Source of the DNA: an uncultured Lachnospiraceae bacterium
GTDB taxonomy: Bacteria > Bacillota > Clostridia > Lachnospirales > Lachnospiraceae
Reading direction: 5' to 3'
NCBI GenBank assembly: GCA_937891165.1
Contig: CALAEX010000211.1
Span: 1 to 32,273 of the forward strand
DNA length: 32,273 bases
The translations under genes and the position numbers were made by a program. The notes under the pieces are model-generated. The model saw nothing but the letters and a program-made list of their open reading frames with translations. It was not told the origin of the DNA and searched no databases. This document shows positions 1 through 7,221 of the stretch, piece by piece (position 1 is the first letter of the stretch; every line of letters begins with the position of its first letter).

Positions 1-40
1 TCAGATTTTCTTTTGACGTAATCACTTCTATCAATTCCAT
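1..40 (-). CDS. ltrA: Group II intron-encoded reverse transcriptase/maturase, N-terminus only
   Basis: Only the first 13 codons are in the window. They read MELIEVITSKENL, which matches the start of many group II intron-encoded proteins (typically M-x-L-x-E-x-I-x-S-x-E-N-L). A GAGGAG ribosome binding site lies about ten bases upstream, supporting this ATG. The family makes a protein with reverse transcriptase and maturase (X) domains that helps its intron splice and retrohome. The short length here is due to the window edge, not to a visible disruption. Confidence 0.75.
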   Translation of the reverse strand, partial: MELIEVITSKENL

Positions 41-544
41 TGTTGTTACTCCTCTATTTACTGTAAAATTCATACACATCGCCCCTCTCGGTATAGATAC
101 TATCCCTCGGTTACGTTCCTACTCGTTTTATCCACCTAATTTCTAGCTAATGTACGATTTTCTCAATAACGATTCCTACTATAAATCGTTTCAGTCCTTC
201 GGTTTTTACACCTACTATGACTTCATCTGACTCCCTCCCCAAACCTTTTTCGACCATATCTTATGATATGTGGGTAGGGTCTCCCAAGGTAAGACACTAA
301 TCTTTCGTTCCACAACCTCTTGATTTACAACTTCGGTTTACGTTTACCCTTTGGGCTTCGGTTTGAAGTGCAACCTTACCCACCTAATCGCCTTATCAAG
401 TTTCTGTTCGTAGGCTCAAGAACTTTGCTACACCACTTCCTTCATCTATACCATTACTGATACCGACTTGTGGTTCGCTACACTTGGCGGTAAATACCCG
501 TGGCTAGACTTTCACTAGCAAGATTAGTGCCATGCTTGGCACAC
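1..544 (-). mobile_element. Group II intron, 5' part (ribozyme domains I-IV), truncated by window edge
   Basis: On the minus strand the element starts with a GUGUG-type group II intron 5' end. The GTGTG repeat allows the first base to be 544 or 546. About 500 bases of structured, non-coding and comparatively GC-richer sequence follow, then an ORF with the N-terminus of an intron-encoded reverse transcriptase. This is the usual layout, with the ORF in domain IV. A segment near 210-240 has the AGTCAGATGAAGTCATAGTA-like block common in bacterial group II introns. The 5' splice site lies directly after the T-run of an intrinsic terminator (547-582), the insertion habit described for class C introns. 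Domains V and VI and the 3' splice site lie outside the window, so intactness cannot be judged. The class is inferred from the target site only. Confidence 0.85.
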
Positions 545-546
545 AC

Positions 547-582
547 TAAAAACTAATTGGGACGGATATAACTCCGTCCCAA
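547..582 (-). terminator. Intrinsic terminator closing the histidine operon
   Basis: A perfect 10-bp stem (557-566 with 573-582, TTGGGACGGA/TCCGTCCCAA) has a 6-base loop and is followed on the minus strand by TTAGTTTTTA. It lies 15 bases beyond the stop codon of the 37-aa gene. The plus strand also has a T-run beyond the other arm (586-590), so it may work both ways. The group II intron begins immediately after the T-run. Confidence 0.85.
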
Positions 583-596
583 ACATTTTTGCTATC

Positions 597-710
597 TTAC
601 TTTGTCTTATTTTTCTTTACTGCTGCCCCAAGACAGAAACATCCTACTGCCACCCCAAGCATTAACACATACTGCACTGTAGAAATTAATAATGTACTTA
701 AAAACGCCAT
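597..710 (-). CDS. Small (37 aa) single-span membrane peptide at the end of the his operon
   Basis: An ORF begins with ATG at 710, preceded by a textbook GAGGAGG site with 7-base spacing, and ends with TAA at 597. The product is 37 residues. A hydrophobic helix spans roughly residues 3-31, with glycines and two cysteines (positions 24 and 26), and the tail is short and basic (KKNKTK). This fits a small membrane peptide with a cytoplasmic C-terminus. The gene starts 36 bases after the hisIE stop and comes before the operon terminator, so it is probably co-transcribed with the his genes. I do not recognise a characterised family. The strong ribosome binding site, clean reading frame and position argue that it is real. 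Confidence 0.7.
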   Translation of the reverse strand: MAFLSTLLISTVQYVLMLGVAVGCFCLGAAVKKNKTK

Positions 711-746
711 CAAAAATACCTCCTCATCACGGTAGTAATTTTCACC

Positions 747-2027
747 TTAATCTCGATTTGCCAATTCTGTAAATACATCCTTCCAATCAATACCACATTC
801 CGCCATTAGCACTGTCACATGGTAGAGAAAATCTGCAATTTCATACTTAATTTCAGACTTATCTGGATTTTTTGCTGCAATCACGATTTCCGTTGCTTCT
901 TCCCCGCATTTTTTTAATATTTTATCAATACCTTTGTTAAACAAATAATTCGTATAGGAACCTTCCTTTGGATTTTGCTTTCTATCCATTACCGTTGCAT
1001 AAATCTTATCTAGAATATGAGTCGTATCTTCTACTTCCCATTCTGTTTTTAATAAATCACGATAAAAACAAGAACGATTTCCTGTATGACAAGCTGCTCC
1101 TATTTGCTTTACTTTTGCAAGAATCGTATCTTCATCACAATCAATAGATAATGCCTTTACATACTGATAATGTCCTGAAGTTGCTCCTTTTATCCAAAGT
1201 TCTTGTCTGCTTCTAGAATAATAAGTCATCTTTCCTGTACGTATAGTAGTATTATACGCTTCTTCATTCATGTATGCAAGCATTAAAACTTCATTTGTTT
1301 TATAATCTTGCACAATTGCAGGAACTAAACCATTCTTATCCTTTTTCATATCAGCAAAAGAAATAGGACTTTCTGGAACTTTTATATCCAATCCTTGCTC
1401 TTTTAAGGAATATTTTACTTTATATACATCTTTTCCTCGATAGTAATTTGTAGCAATTGCTTCTACTTCTAGTATTTCTAATAAATCCGTAACGGAATTT
1501 CTTTGCAAACTATCTCGAATCATGATAGGACATGAAAACTCTCTAATTTTATTAAAAAACTCTGGCTTTAATGTCACATGTTTCGCTACAATCCCACTTG
1601 CTCCCATTAAAAGACAAGCTTCATAATCTTTTTGTCTTTCTTCTACAGAAACTTTACTTTCCTCCAACCCAAAATTGATTTGCAACAATACTTGTTCTGA
1701 ACCAATTTTTATTACAGCTTCTTTTAATAACTCTGTATTGGACATATATTCTGGGTCTAATACTACTTTTTTAGCACCTGCATAATAAATCTTTTTAACA
1801 TCTTCTAACCTGTCTATATAACAACCTGCATAAAATGGAATATCTATTAATTCAGAAATTTCTCGAAGTAATAAGACAAATTCTTCTCTTTCTTTTTCTT
1901 CTTTTGAATAATTATAAATAAATATCCCATCTACACCATTACTATCATAAAAATCAATTTGTGAAATAAGCACTTCCTTTGCTTCATTTTGTGCGTTCAA
2001 ATAAGCAAAGATTTTTTTCTGACTCAT
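747..2027 (-). CDS. hisI: HisIE (phosphoribosyl-AMP cyclohydrolase / phosphoribosyl-ATP pyrophosphatase) with N-terminal degenerate HisF-like domain
   Basis: Steps 2 and 3 of histidine synthesis are encoded in one chain. Residues ~222-325 form the HisI cyclohydrolase domain (WIKGATSGH, DCDED, ACHTG zinc/catalytic motifs). Residues ~338-426 form the HisE pyrophosphatase domain (CGEEATE, EIADFLYH). Ordinary HisIE is about 200-220 aa; here ~215 extra N-terminal residues resemble the HisF/HisA (beta-alpha)8 barrel. In that part the HisF catalytic aspartates are replaced by asparagine (N11 in AYLN, N118 in QIN), and the VGGG phosphate loop reads AGCY, so it looks catalytically dead. I prefer the ATG at 2027 (MSQKKIF...) because GGAG lies nine bases upstream; an ATG at 2042 is possible but has poor spacing. 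The gene follows hisA after a few bases. Confidence 0.9.
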   Translation of the reverse strand: MSQKKIFAYLNAQNEAKEVLISQIDFYDSNGVDGIFIYNYSKEEKEREEFVLLLREISELIDIPFYAGCYIDRLEDVKKIYYAGAKKVVLDPEYMSNTELLKEAVIKIGSEQVLLQINFGLEESKVSVEERQKDYEACLLMGASGIVAKHVTLKPEFFNKIREFSCPIMIRDSLQRNSVTDLLEILEVEAIATNYYRGKDVYKVKYSLKEQGLDIKVPESPISFADMKKDKNGLVPAIVQDYKTNEVLMLAYMNEEAYNTTIRTGKMTYYSRSRQELWIKGATSGHYQYVKALSIDCDEDTILAKVKQIGAACHTGNRSCFYRDLLKTEWEVEDTTHILDKIYATVMDRKQNPKEGSYTNYLFNKGIDKILKKCGEEATEIVIAAKNPDKSEIKYEIADFLYHVTVLMAECGIDWKDVFTELANRD

Positions 2028-2045
2028 ACTTTCTAACTCCATTTC

Positions 2046-2762
2046 CTACTGAAATCTTTCTGCTGCCACTTTTAGGTCTATTCTTTTTTCATAAATTGCT
2101 TTTCCTAAAATAGCACCTTCTACTCCTATTTTTTCTAACTGTTCCAAATCTTCCATAGAGGAAACCCCACCAGAAGCTACAATATCTAATCCTGTTGCTT
2201 CTACCATTCGGGCAGTCTGCACAAGATTTGGTCCACAAAGCATACCATCTTTAGAAATATCTGTATAAATAATCGTCTTTACTCCAAGGTCTTTCATCGA
2301 AAGTGCTAACGTAACTGCATCTACATTACTAATCGTTTCCCAACCTTTGATTGCTACCATACCATCTTTTGCATCAATTCCAATCACAATTTTATCTGCA
2401 CCAAATCTCAAAATAGCTTCTTTTACAAACTCTGGGCTTTCTACTGCTTTTGTTCCAAGAATAACTCTTGTTACCCCCATATTCAGACGATGTTCAATGT
2501 CCTGCATAGTACGAATTCCACCACCAATTTCCAATGGAATTGTCACATTTTTAATAATTTCCGCCAAAGCTTCATCATTTGCTCCCATACCTTGTAGCGC
2601 ACCATCTAAATCTACAATATGTAAAAATTTTGCACCTACAGCTTCAAACTGCTTTGCTATTTGAAATGGCTCACTCGAATACACTGTCGTAGCCTCAAAT
2701 ACTCCTTGCTGTAAACGCACACACTGACCATTTTTAATATCAATTGCTGGATAAAGTTTCAT
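2046..2762 (-). CDS. hisA: HisA, ProFAR isomerase
   Basis: This 238-aa (beta-alpha)8 enzyme isomerises ProFAR to PRFAR in histidine synthesis. The catalytic aspartates are both present: D8 in PAIDIKNG and the second in VIGIDAKDG. The phosphate-binding loops EIGGGIR and VASGGV are intact, and the length is normal. The start at 2762 is set by GAAGGAG ten bases upstream. A longer reading frame to 2834 would run into hisB and adds no HisA sequence. In many related bacteria hisH precedes hisA and hisF follows it; here neither is present as a separate gene. Confidence 0.95.
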   Translation of the reverse strand: MKLYPAIDIKNGQCVRLQQGVFEATTVYSSEPFQIAKQFEAVGAKFLHIVDLDGALQGMGANDEALAEIIKNVTIPLEIGGGIRTMQDIEHRLNMGVTRVILGTKAVESPEFVKEAILRFGADKIVIGIDAKDGMVAIKGWETISNVDAVTLALSMKDLGVKTIIYTDISKDGMLCGPNLVQTARMVEATGLDIVASGGVSSMEDLEQLEKIGVEGAILGKAIYEKRIDLKVAAERFQ

Positions 2763-2775
2763 CTGTATTCTCCTT

Positions 2776-3360
2776 CTATAATGCTCCTTTTGCGGATAGT
2801 ACTCCTTGAATTCTATCATCTGTACGAACTGCACTATCTAATGCTCTTGCAAAGCTCTTAAACGCCGCTTCAATTAAATGATGGTTATTGCTCCCTGCCA
2901 TCTGTTTCAAATGTAAGTTCATCTTTGCACTATAAGATATCGCATAGAAAAATTCTTTCACCATTTCTGTATCAAACGCACCCACTCTATCTGTTGTAAA
3001 CTTCATATCAAAATTTAAATAAGGTCTGCCTGATAAATCAATCGCACAAAGACATAACGTTTCATCCATTGGAAGCAATGACTGTCCATATCTTACAATC
3101 CCTGCTTTATCTCCTAATGCTTGCTCGATTGCCTGTCCAAGCACAATACCAACATCTTCTATTGTATGATGACAATCTACCTCTAAATCGCCTTTCACTA
3201 ACAGCTTTATATCAAAAAAGCCATGCTTTACAAATGAATGTAACATATGGTCAAAGAATCCAATTCCTGTAGAAATCTCTGCTTTCCCTGTACCATCTAA
3301 ATTCAATTCTAATATAATATCTGTTTCCTTTGTTTTTCTCTCTATCTTCGCATATCGCAT
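2776..3360 (-). CDS. hisB: HisB, imidazoleglycerol-phosphate dehydratase
   Basis: This single-domain 194-aa dehydratase converts imidazole glycerol phosphate to imidazole acetol phosphate. It carries the manganese-binding histidine/glutamate motifs of the family: GFFDHMLHSF, DCHHTIEDVGI near the middle and SNNHHLIEAAFKSFARAL near the C-terminus. It lacks a fused phosphatase domain, as is normal outside enterobacteria. ATG ATG offers two starts. The second, at 3360, is better spaced from the AGGGGTG site; the first, at 3363, adds one residue. It lies 10 bases after hisD. Confidence 0.95.
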   Translation of the reverse strand: MRYAKIERKTKETDIILELNLDGTGKAEISTGIGFFDHMLHSFVKHGFFDIKLLVKGDLEVDCHHTIEDVGIVLGQAIEQALGDKAGIVRYGQSLLPMDETLCLCAIDLSGRPYLNFDMKFTTDRVGAFDTEMVKEFFYAISYSAKMNLHLKQMAGSNNHHLIEAAFKSFARALDSAVRTDDRIQGVLSAKGAL

Positions 3361-3370
3361 CATAACACCC

Positions 3371-4672
3371 CTACTTTACTTCTTTCCCAAAACGTACTGC
3401 AATAGAATTTGCATGAGCTGTTAAGCCTTCTGCTTTTGCAAAACGAATAATATCTTCGTGGATTGGTTCTAGTGCTTCTCTAGAATAAGAAATAATACTC
3501 GATTTCTTAATAAAGTCATCTACGCTAAGTGGAGAGAAAAATTTAGCTGTTCCATTAGTTGGCAACACATGATTTGGTCCTGCAAAATAATCTCCTAATG
3601 GTTCACTTGCATATTCTCCAAGGAAAATTGCTCCTGCATTCTTTACTTTTGTCATTGTTTGGAATGGGTCCTTTGTTATAATTTCCAAATGTTCCGATGC
3701 AATCTCATTCACTACATCAATCGCATCTTTCATTGAATCTGCTACTAAAAGATATCCATAATTTTCTAATGACTTTTCTAAAATAGCTTTTCTTGATAAT
3801 TGATTCACAAAACGTTCGATTTCTTTTTCTACTTGCTCTGCTAATTCTCTGCTTGTTGTCACTAAAATCGCACTTGCTAATTCATCATGTTCTGCTTGAG
3901 ATAATAAATCTGCTGCCACATATGTTGGATTTGCTGTTTCATCTGCCAACACTAAAATTTCGCTTGGTCCTGCAATAGAATCAATACTTACATGACCATA
4001 CACCGACTTTTTCGCCAAAGCAACATAAATATTTCCTGGTCCAACAATCTTATCTACCTTTTTAATACTCTCTGTTCCAAAGGCAAGTGCCGCAATTGCC
4101 TGAGCACCACCCACTTTATAAATTTCTGTAACACCAGCTTCTTTTGCTGCCACTAATGTAGCCTCATAAATTTTTCCATCAGCCCCCGGTGGAGTTACCA
4201 TTGCAATACGTTCCACACCCGCTACCTTTGCAGGAATGACATTCATAAGTACAGAAGATGGATAAGCTGCCTTTCCACCTGGTACATATACACCAACTGC
4301 TCCAATTGCAGTCACTTTTTGTCCTAATAAAATACCAGATGGCTCAGAATCAAACCAACTATACTGTTTTTGTTTTTCATGATACACACGAATATTTACC
4401 GCTGCCTTTCGAATTACTTCTAATACATCTGCTGGCAACTTTTCATAAGCTTCCTTGATTTCTTCCTCTGTAACACGAATCGTTTCCTTTGTCAACTCCG
4501 CCTTATCAAATTTCTTTGTATAATCAAATAATGCCACATCTTTTTCTTCTTTAACACGATTCAAAATTTCTGCCACTGCTTTTGTCTGTGCTTCATATTG
4601 ATTTGGACTTCTTTTTAATAAATTTTCCAATATATTTTTCTTATTTTCTTCATTTAAAGTTAAAATTTTCAT
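3371..4672 (-). CDS. hisD: HisD, histidinol dehydrogenase
   Basis: This 433-aa zinc enzyme carries out the last two oxidations, histidinol to histidinal to histidine, with NAD. Family motifs are clear: VPGGKAAYPSSVLMN for the nucleotide site, GGAQAIAALAFGT, KIVGPGNIYV, the zinc/catalytic SQAEHDELA, and ASEHLEI and AGPNHVLPTNG in the C-terminal half. Length is normal. GGAGGC precedes the ATG. It is the third gene of the operon, 14 bases after hisG. Confidence 0.96.
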   Translation of the reverse strand: MKILTLNEENKKNILENLLKRSPNQYEAQTKAVAEILNRVKEEKDVALFDYTKKFDKAELTKETIRVTEEEIKEAYEKLPADVLEVIRKAAVNIRVYHEKQKQYSWFDSEPSGILLGQKVTAIGAVGVYVPGGKAAYPSSVLMNVIPAKVAGVERIAMVTPPGADGKIYEATLVAAKEAGVTEIYKVGGAQAIAALAFGTESIKKVDKIVGPGNIYVALAKKSVYGHVSIDSIAGPSEILVLADETANPTYVAADLLSQAEHDELASAILVTTSRELAEQVEKEIERFVNQLSRKAILEKSLENYGYLLVADSMKDAIDVVNEIASEHLEIITKDPFQTMTKVKNAGAIFLGEYASEPLGDYFAGPNHVLPTNGTAKFFSPLSVDDFIKKSSIISYSREALEPIHEDIIRFAKAEGLTAHANSIAVRFGKEVK

Positions 4673-4686
4673 ACTGCCTCCATACT

Positions 4687-5325
4687 TTAAACTTGTCTAT
4701 TTCTCAATTTATCTATAATTGTAGCAATCCGTTCATGTTCCATTTTCATACTCACTGGATTTACTACCATTCTAGCAGAAAGTGGATAAATCTCTTCTAA
4801 TACGGAAAGACCATTCTCTTTTAATGTTGTACCTGTTTCTACAATATCTACAATTACTTCAGAAAGCCCTACAATTGGTGCAAGTTCAATAGAACCATTT
4901 AATTTAATAATTTCTACGGTTTGATGCTTCTTATTAAAGAAATAATCTTTTGCAATTCTTGGATATTTTGTCGCTACTCGAATTACTTGACCATTATGTA
5001 ACATTTCTACTGCGGACTCGGGACCTGCCACACACATACGGCACTTTCCTATATTTAAATCTAATACTTCATAAATATGTTTATCTTCTTCTAAAATCGT
5101 ATCTCTGCCAACCACACCTATATCTGCTGCTCCATACTCTACATATGTTGGAACATCACTCGCTTTTGCAAGGAAAAATTTCAATTTTTGTTCTTCATTG
5201 ACAAAAATCAATTTTCTAGAACTTTTATCTTTCATTTCCTCACAAGTAATTCCAATTGATTCTAATATGCTTAATGTCTGCGTAGCAAGTCGTCCTTTTG
5301 CCAACGCAAAAGTTAAATATTCCAT
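4687..5325 (-). CDS. hisG: HisG, ATP phosphoribosyltransferase, short form
   Basis: This enzyme catalyses the first, feedback-inhibited step, joining ATP and PRPP. At 212 aa it is the short HisG(S) type, which lacks the C-terminal regulatory domain and works as a complex with HisZ, encoded just upstream. The periplasmic-binding-protein-like fold is seen in LAKGRL at the N-terminus, YGAADIGVVGRDTILEE, and the PRPP-binding VDIVETGTTLKENGL near residue 165. GGAGGA precedes the ATG, and the gap to hisZ is 15 bases. Confidence 0.95.
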   Translation of the reverse strand: MEYLTFALAKGRLATQTLSILESIGITCEEMKDKSSRKLIFVNEEQKLKFFLAKASDVPTYVEYGAADIGVVGRDTILEEDKHIYEVLDLNIGKCRMCVAGPESAVEMLHNGQVIRVATKYPRIAKDYFFNKKHQTVEIIKLNGSIELAPIVGLSEVIVDIVETGTTLKENGLSVLEEIYPLSARMVVNPVSMKMEHERIATIIDKLRNRQV

Positions 5326-5340
5326 CCTAATTCCTCCATT

Positions 5341-6582
5341 TTACATAGAAACTTTCTGTTGTGTTCCATCCAACAAATTGATTACAGTAACTTGTTCTTC
5401 TTCTGTCACATACAAAATACCACCTGCTCCTATTTTTCCTGCATATTCTTTTATTTGGTCACTCATATCATCCTCTGTTTCTAACAAAGTAATATACAAT
5501 CCATCTTTTCTAAATTGTCCCGCAAGAGCAATTGCTTTTTCTTTTCCTGCTTTAGAATAAACAATCAATGTTCCTTCTGCTTTTGGAGTTTCTAATAATC
5601 CTTGTCGTTGCAATGCTGTTAAAAGCTGGTCTGAATATACCGCAATACCAATCGCCCTTGCCTGTTTTCCAAACTGACCAACTAAAGAATCATAACGACC
5701 ACCCGCAGCAATTACATCGCCTGTTCCATGTGTATAAGCACGTAATACAATACCTGTATAATAATTAAACTGATTCAACATTCCAAGGTCAAAAGAAATA
5801 TATGCTTCCTTCCCATAAATACAAAGTGCCTCATAAAACTGTTCTAACCGTTGTAATGCTAAAATAGCTCTTTCATTCTTAGTCAGAGCTTTCATACTAT
5901 AAATACTCTCTATAGAACCAAAATGTGTGGACAATTTCATAAATATTTCTTTCAATTCCTTAGAAATATTCTTTTCTTGTAACAATTGTTCCACACCAAA
6001 CATATTTTTCATTTCAATAAGACTACGCAAATTTTCTGTCTCTTCTTCTGAAAACTGAGCTTCTTCTACTAAAGCACGGAAAAAGTCTGCTTGCCCTGCT
6101 ACTACTTGAAATTTTTTCAATCCAGATGCTTTTAAACAATCAATCATCAAAGCTGCCATTTCTGCATCTGCTTCTGGTGTTCCCGCATTATATAATTCTG
6201 CTCCAAGTTGTGTACTCTCTTTTAACTTTCCTTGATATCCAGAATGATTCACAAACACACTTCCATGATAAAGTAAACGAATTGGATACTCCTCGTTTTT
6301 AAAATACTTTGCTACACAACGAGCCGCCTGGGGTGTCATGTCAGGTCGAAGTACCAAAGTTTCACCATCTCGGTCCACAAACTTATACATATCTTTAGAA
6401 GAAACCGTTCCTCTTTCCTTATTAAAAATATCAAAATACTCAAAAGTAGGAGTAGAAAACGAGTGAAATCCATAAGTACGCATCGTTTCTTTTATTCTAC
6501 TTTCCACTAACTCTTTTCTTTGAAATTCGGAATTGTAAATATCCCTTACACCCTCTGGTGTATGTAATAATCTGTCTTTCAT
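5341..6582 (-). CDS. hisZ: HisZ, ATP phosphoribosyltransferase regulatory subunit
   Basis: This 413-aa HisRS paralogue without tRNA-charging function activates short HisG and provides histidine inhibition. The N-terminal class II aaRS fold is visible: TPEGVRDI, then FEYFDIFNKERG and LRPDMTPQAARCV. The middle has GGRYDSLVGQFG, and a shortened C-terminal domain follows residue ~310. Pairing with a 212-aa HisG directly downstream supports HisZ rather than HisS. It is the first gene of the his operon, with GGAGAG before the ATG and a consensus promoter about 70 bases upstream. Confidence 0.93.
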   Translation of the reverse strand: MKDRLLHTPEGVRDIYNSEFQRKELVESRIKETMRTYGFHSFSTPTFEYFDIFNKERGTVSSKDMYKFVDRDGETLVLRPDMTPQAARCVAKYFKNEEYPIRLLYHGSVFVNHSGYQGKLKESTQLGAELYNAGTPEADAEMAALMIDCLKASGLKKFQVVAGQADFFRALVEEAQFSEEETENLRSLIEMKNMFGVEQLLQEKNISKELKEIFMKLSTHFGSIESIYSMKALTKNERAILALQRLEQFYEALCIYGKEAYISFDLGMLNQFNYYTGIVLRAYTHGTGDVIAAGGRYDSLVGQFGKQARAIGIAVYSDQLLTALQRQGLLETPKAEGTLIVYSKAGKEKAIALAGQFRKDGLYITLLETEDDMSDQIKEYAGKIGAGGILYVTEEEQVTVINLLDGTQQKVSM

Positions 6583-6606
6583 AAACTCTCCATCCTAACT
6601 TTAATA

Positions 6607-6621
6607 CATTAACGCATTAAC
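6607..6621 (-). promoter_or_regulatory. Tandem 7-bp repeat in the his leader, candidate operator
   Basis: CATTAAC occurs twice, one base apart, between the his promoter and hisZ. The same bases form a near-palindrome TTAA-CGCA-TTAA. It lies about 25-40 bases downstream of the predicted start of transcription, where a repressor could block elongation. No known motif is being claimed. Confidence 0.35.
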
Positions 6622-6652
6622 TAACCGCTTTAATAAGGTGTACATTATTTGA

Positions 6653-6681
6653 ATTATAATCCTTTGCTCTCTCACTGTCAA
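6653..6681 (-). promoter_or_regulatory. Sigma-A promoter of the histidine operon
   Basis: On the minus strand, TTGACA (6676-6681) and TATAAT (6653-6658) are separated by exactly 17 bases, a perfect consensus. The predicted transcript start is near 6646, giving a leader of about 60 bases, too short for a T-box. The -35 box begins just beyond the recU stop codon, so the his operon is transcribed independently of recU. Confidence 0.88.
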
Positions 6682-6690
6682 GCATTTCAC

Positions 6691-7221
6691 TTATCTATTT
6701 TCTAAATCTCTCTGTAATGGTATTAAGTAAGGAATAAATGTTCCTTTTCCTTTTGGTATCTCATACTCCATCTCTAACTCTTCAAATCGAAAACTTTTCC
6801 TTCCGCCCTGTTGCATTCTCTCCCAAAATTCTTTCATCTTTTGAAACCGCAAATAATAATATTGGTCTCTTTTAGAATAATAAATCAATACAAAGGCAAC
6901 TCCCTCTTGTTGTTCAAATTCCTCCATAAATGCAATTTGATGTGGATGAATATTTTGTAATGCAAACGTATCATATGCACATTCTTTTGCATCAAAACAA
7001 ACGGGAATGCCTTGTACTGCCCCAATATAATCTACGGTACTTTTTTGTTCAAAATAAGCAAGCGTAATATGTCTTGTCTTTTTATCCATTTGTACAGGTG
7101 TAATCGGAGTTGGAACTTTCTGAATAAGAGCTAATTTTTGCTCTCGATATTTTTCATTCGTTAAATTGATGAGTTCTTCTAGTGTTGAGCCTCGTAGCCC
7201 TCTCGAATTCCATGATGGCAT
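6691..7221 (-). CDS. recU: RecU, Holliday junction resolvase
   Basis: RecU nicks four-way DNA junctions during recombination and chromosome segregation in Firmicutes. The 176-aa product has the family's N-terminal NSRG block, PTPITPV, the catalytic STVDY and FDAKE (Asp, Glu, Lys of the restriction-endonuclease-like fold), then LQNIHPHQ and GRKSFRFEEL. Length is slightly under that of B. subtilis RecU. The ATG at 7221 follows AGAGGA by about eight bases; an in-frame TTG at 7242 is less likely. The first 68 bases overlap the end of the upstream pseudouridine synthase gene, suggesting translational coupling. Confidence 0.92.
   Translation of the reverse strand: MPSWNSRGLRGSTLEELINLTNEKYREQKLALIQKVPTPITPVQMDKKTRHITLAYFEQKSTVDYIGAVQGIPVCFDAKECAYDTFALQNIHPHQIAFMEEFEQQEGVAFVLIYYSKRDQYYYLRFQKMKEFWERMQQGGRKSFRFEELEMEYEIPKGKGTFIPYLIPLQRDLENR

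Noticed and set aside
2763..2834. Longer N-terminus for HisA overlapping hisB
   Set aside because: HisA proteins begin at MKLYPAID; the ribosome site GAAGGAG sits before that ATG.
6583..6690. T-box or other long riboswitch before the his operon
   Set aside because: The leader from the predicted start is only about 60 bases, with no specifier or antiterminator structure.
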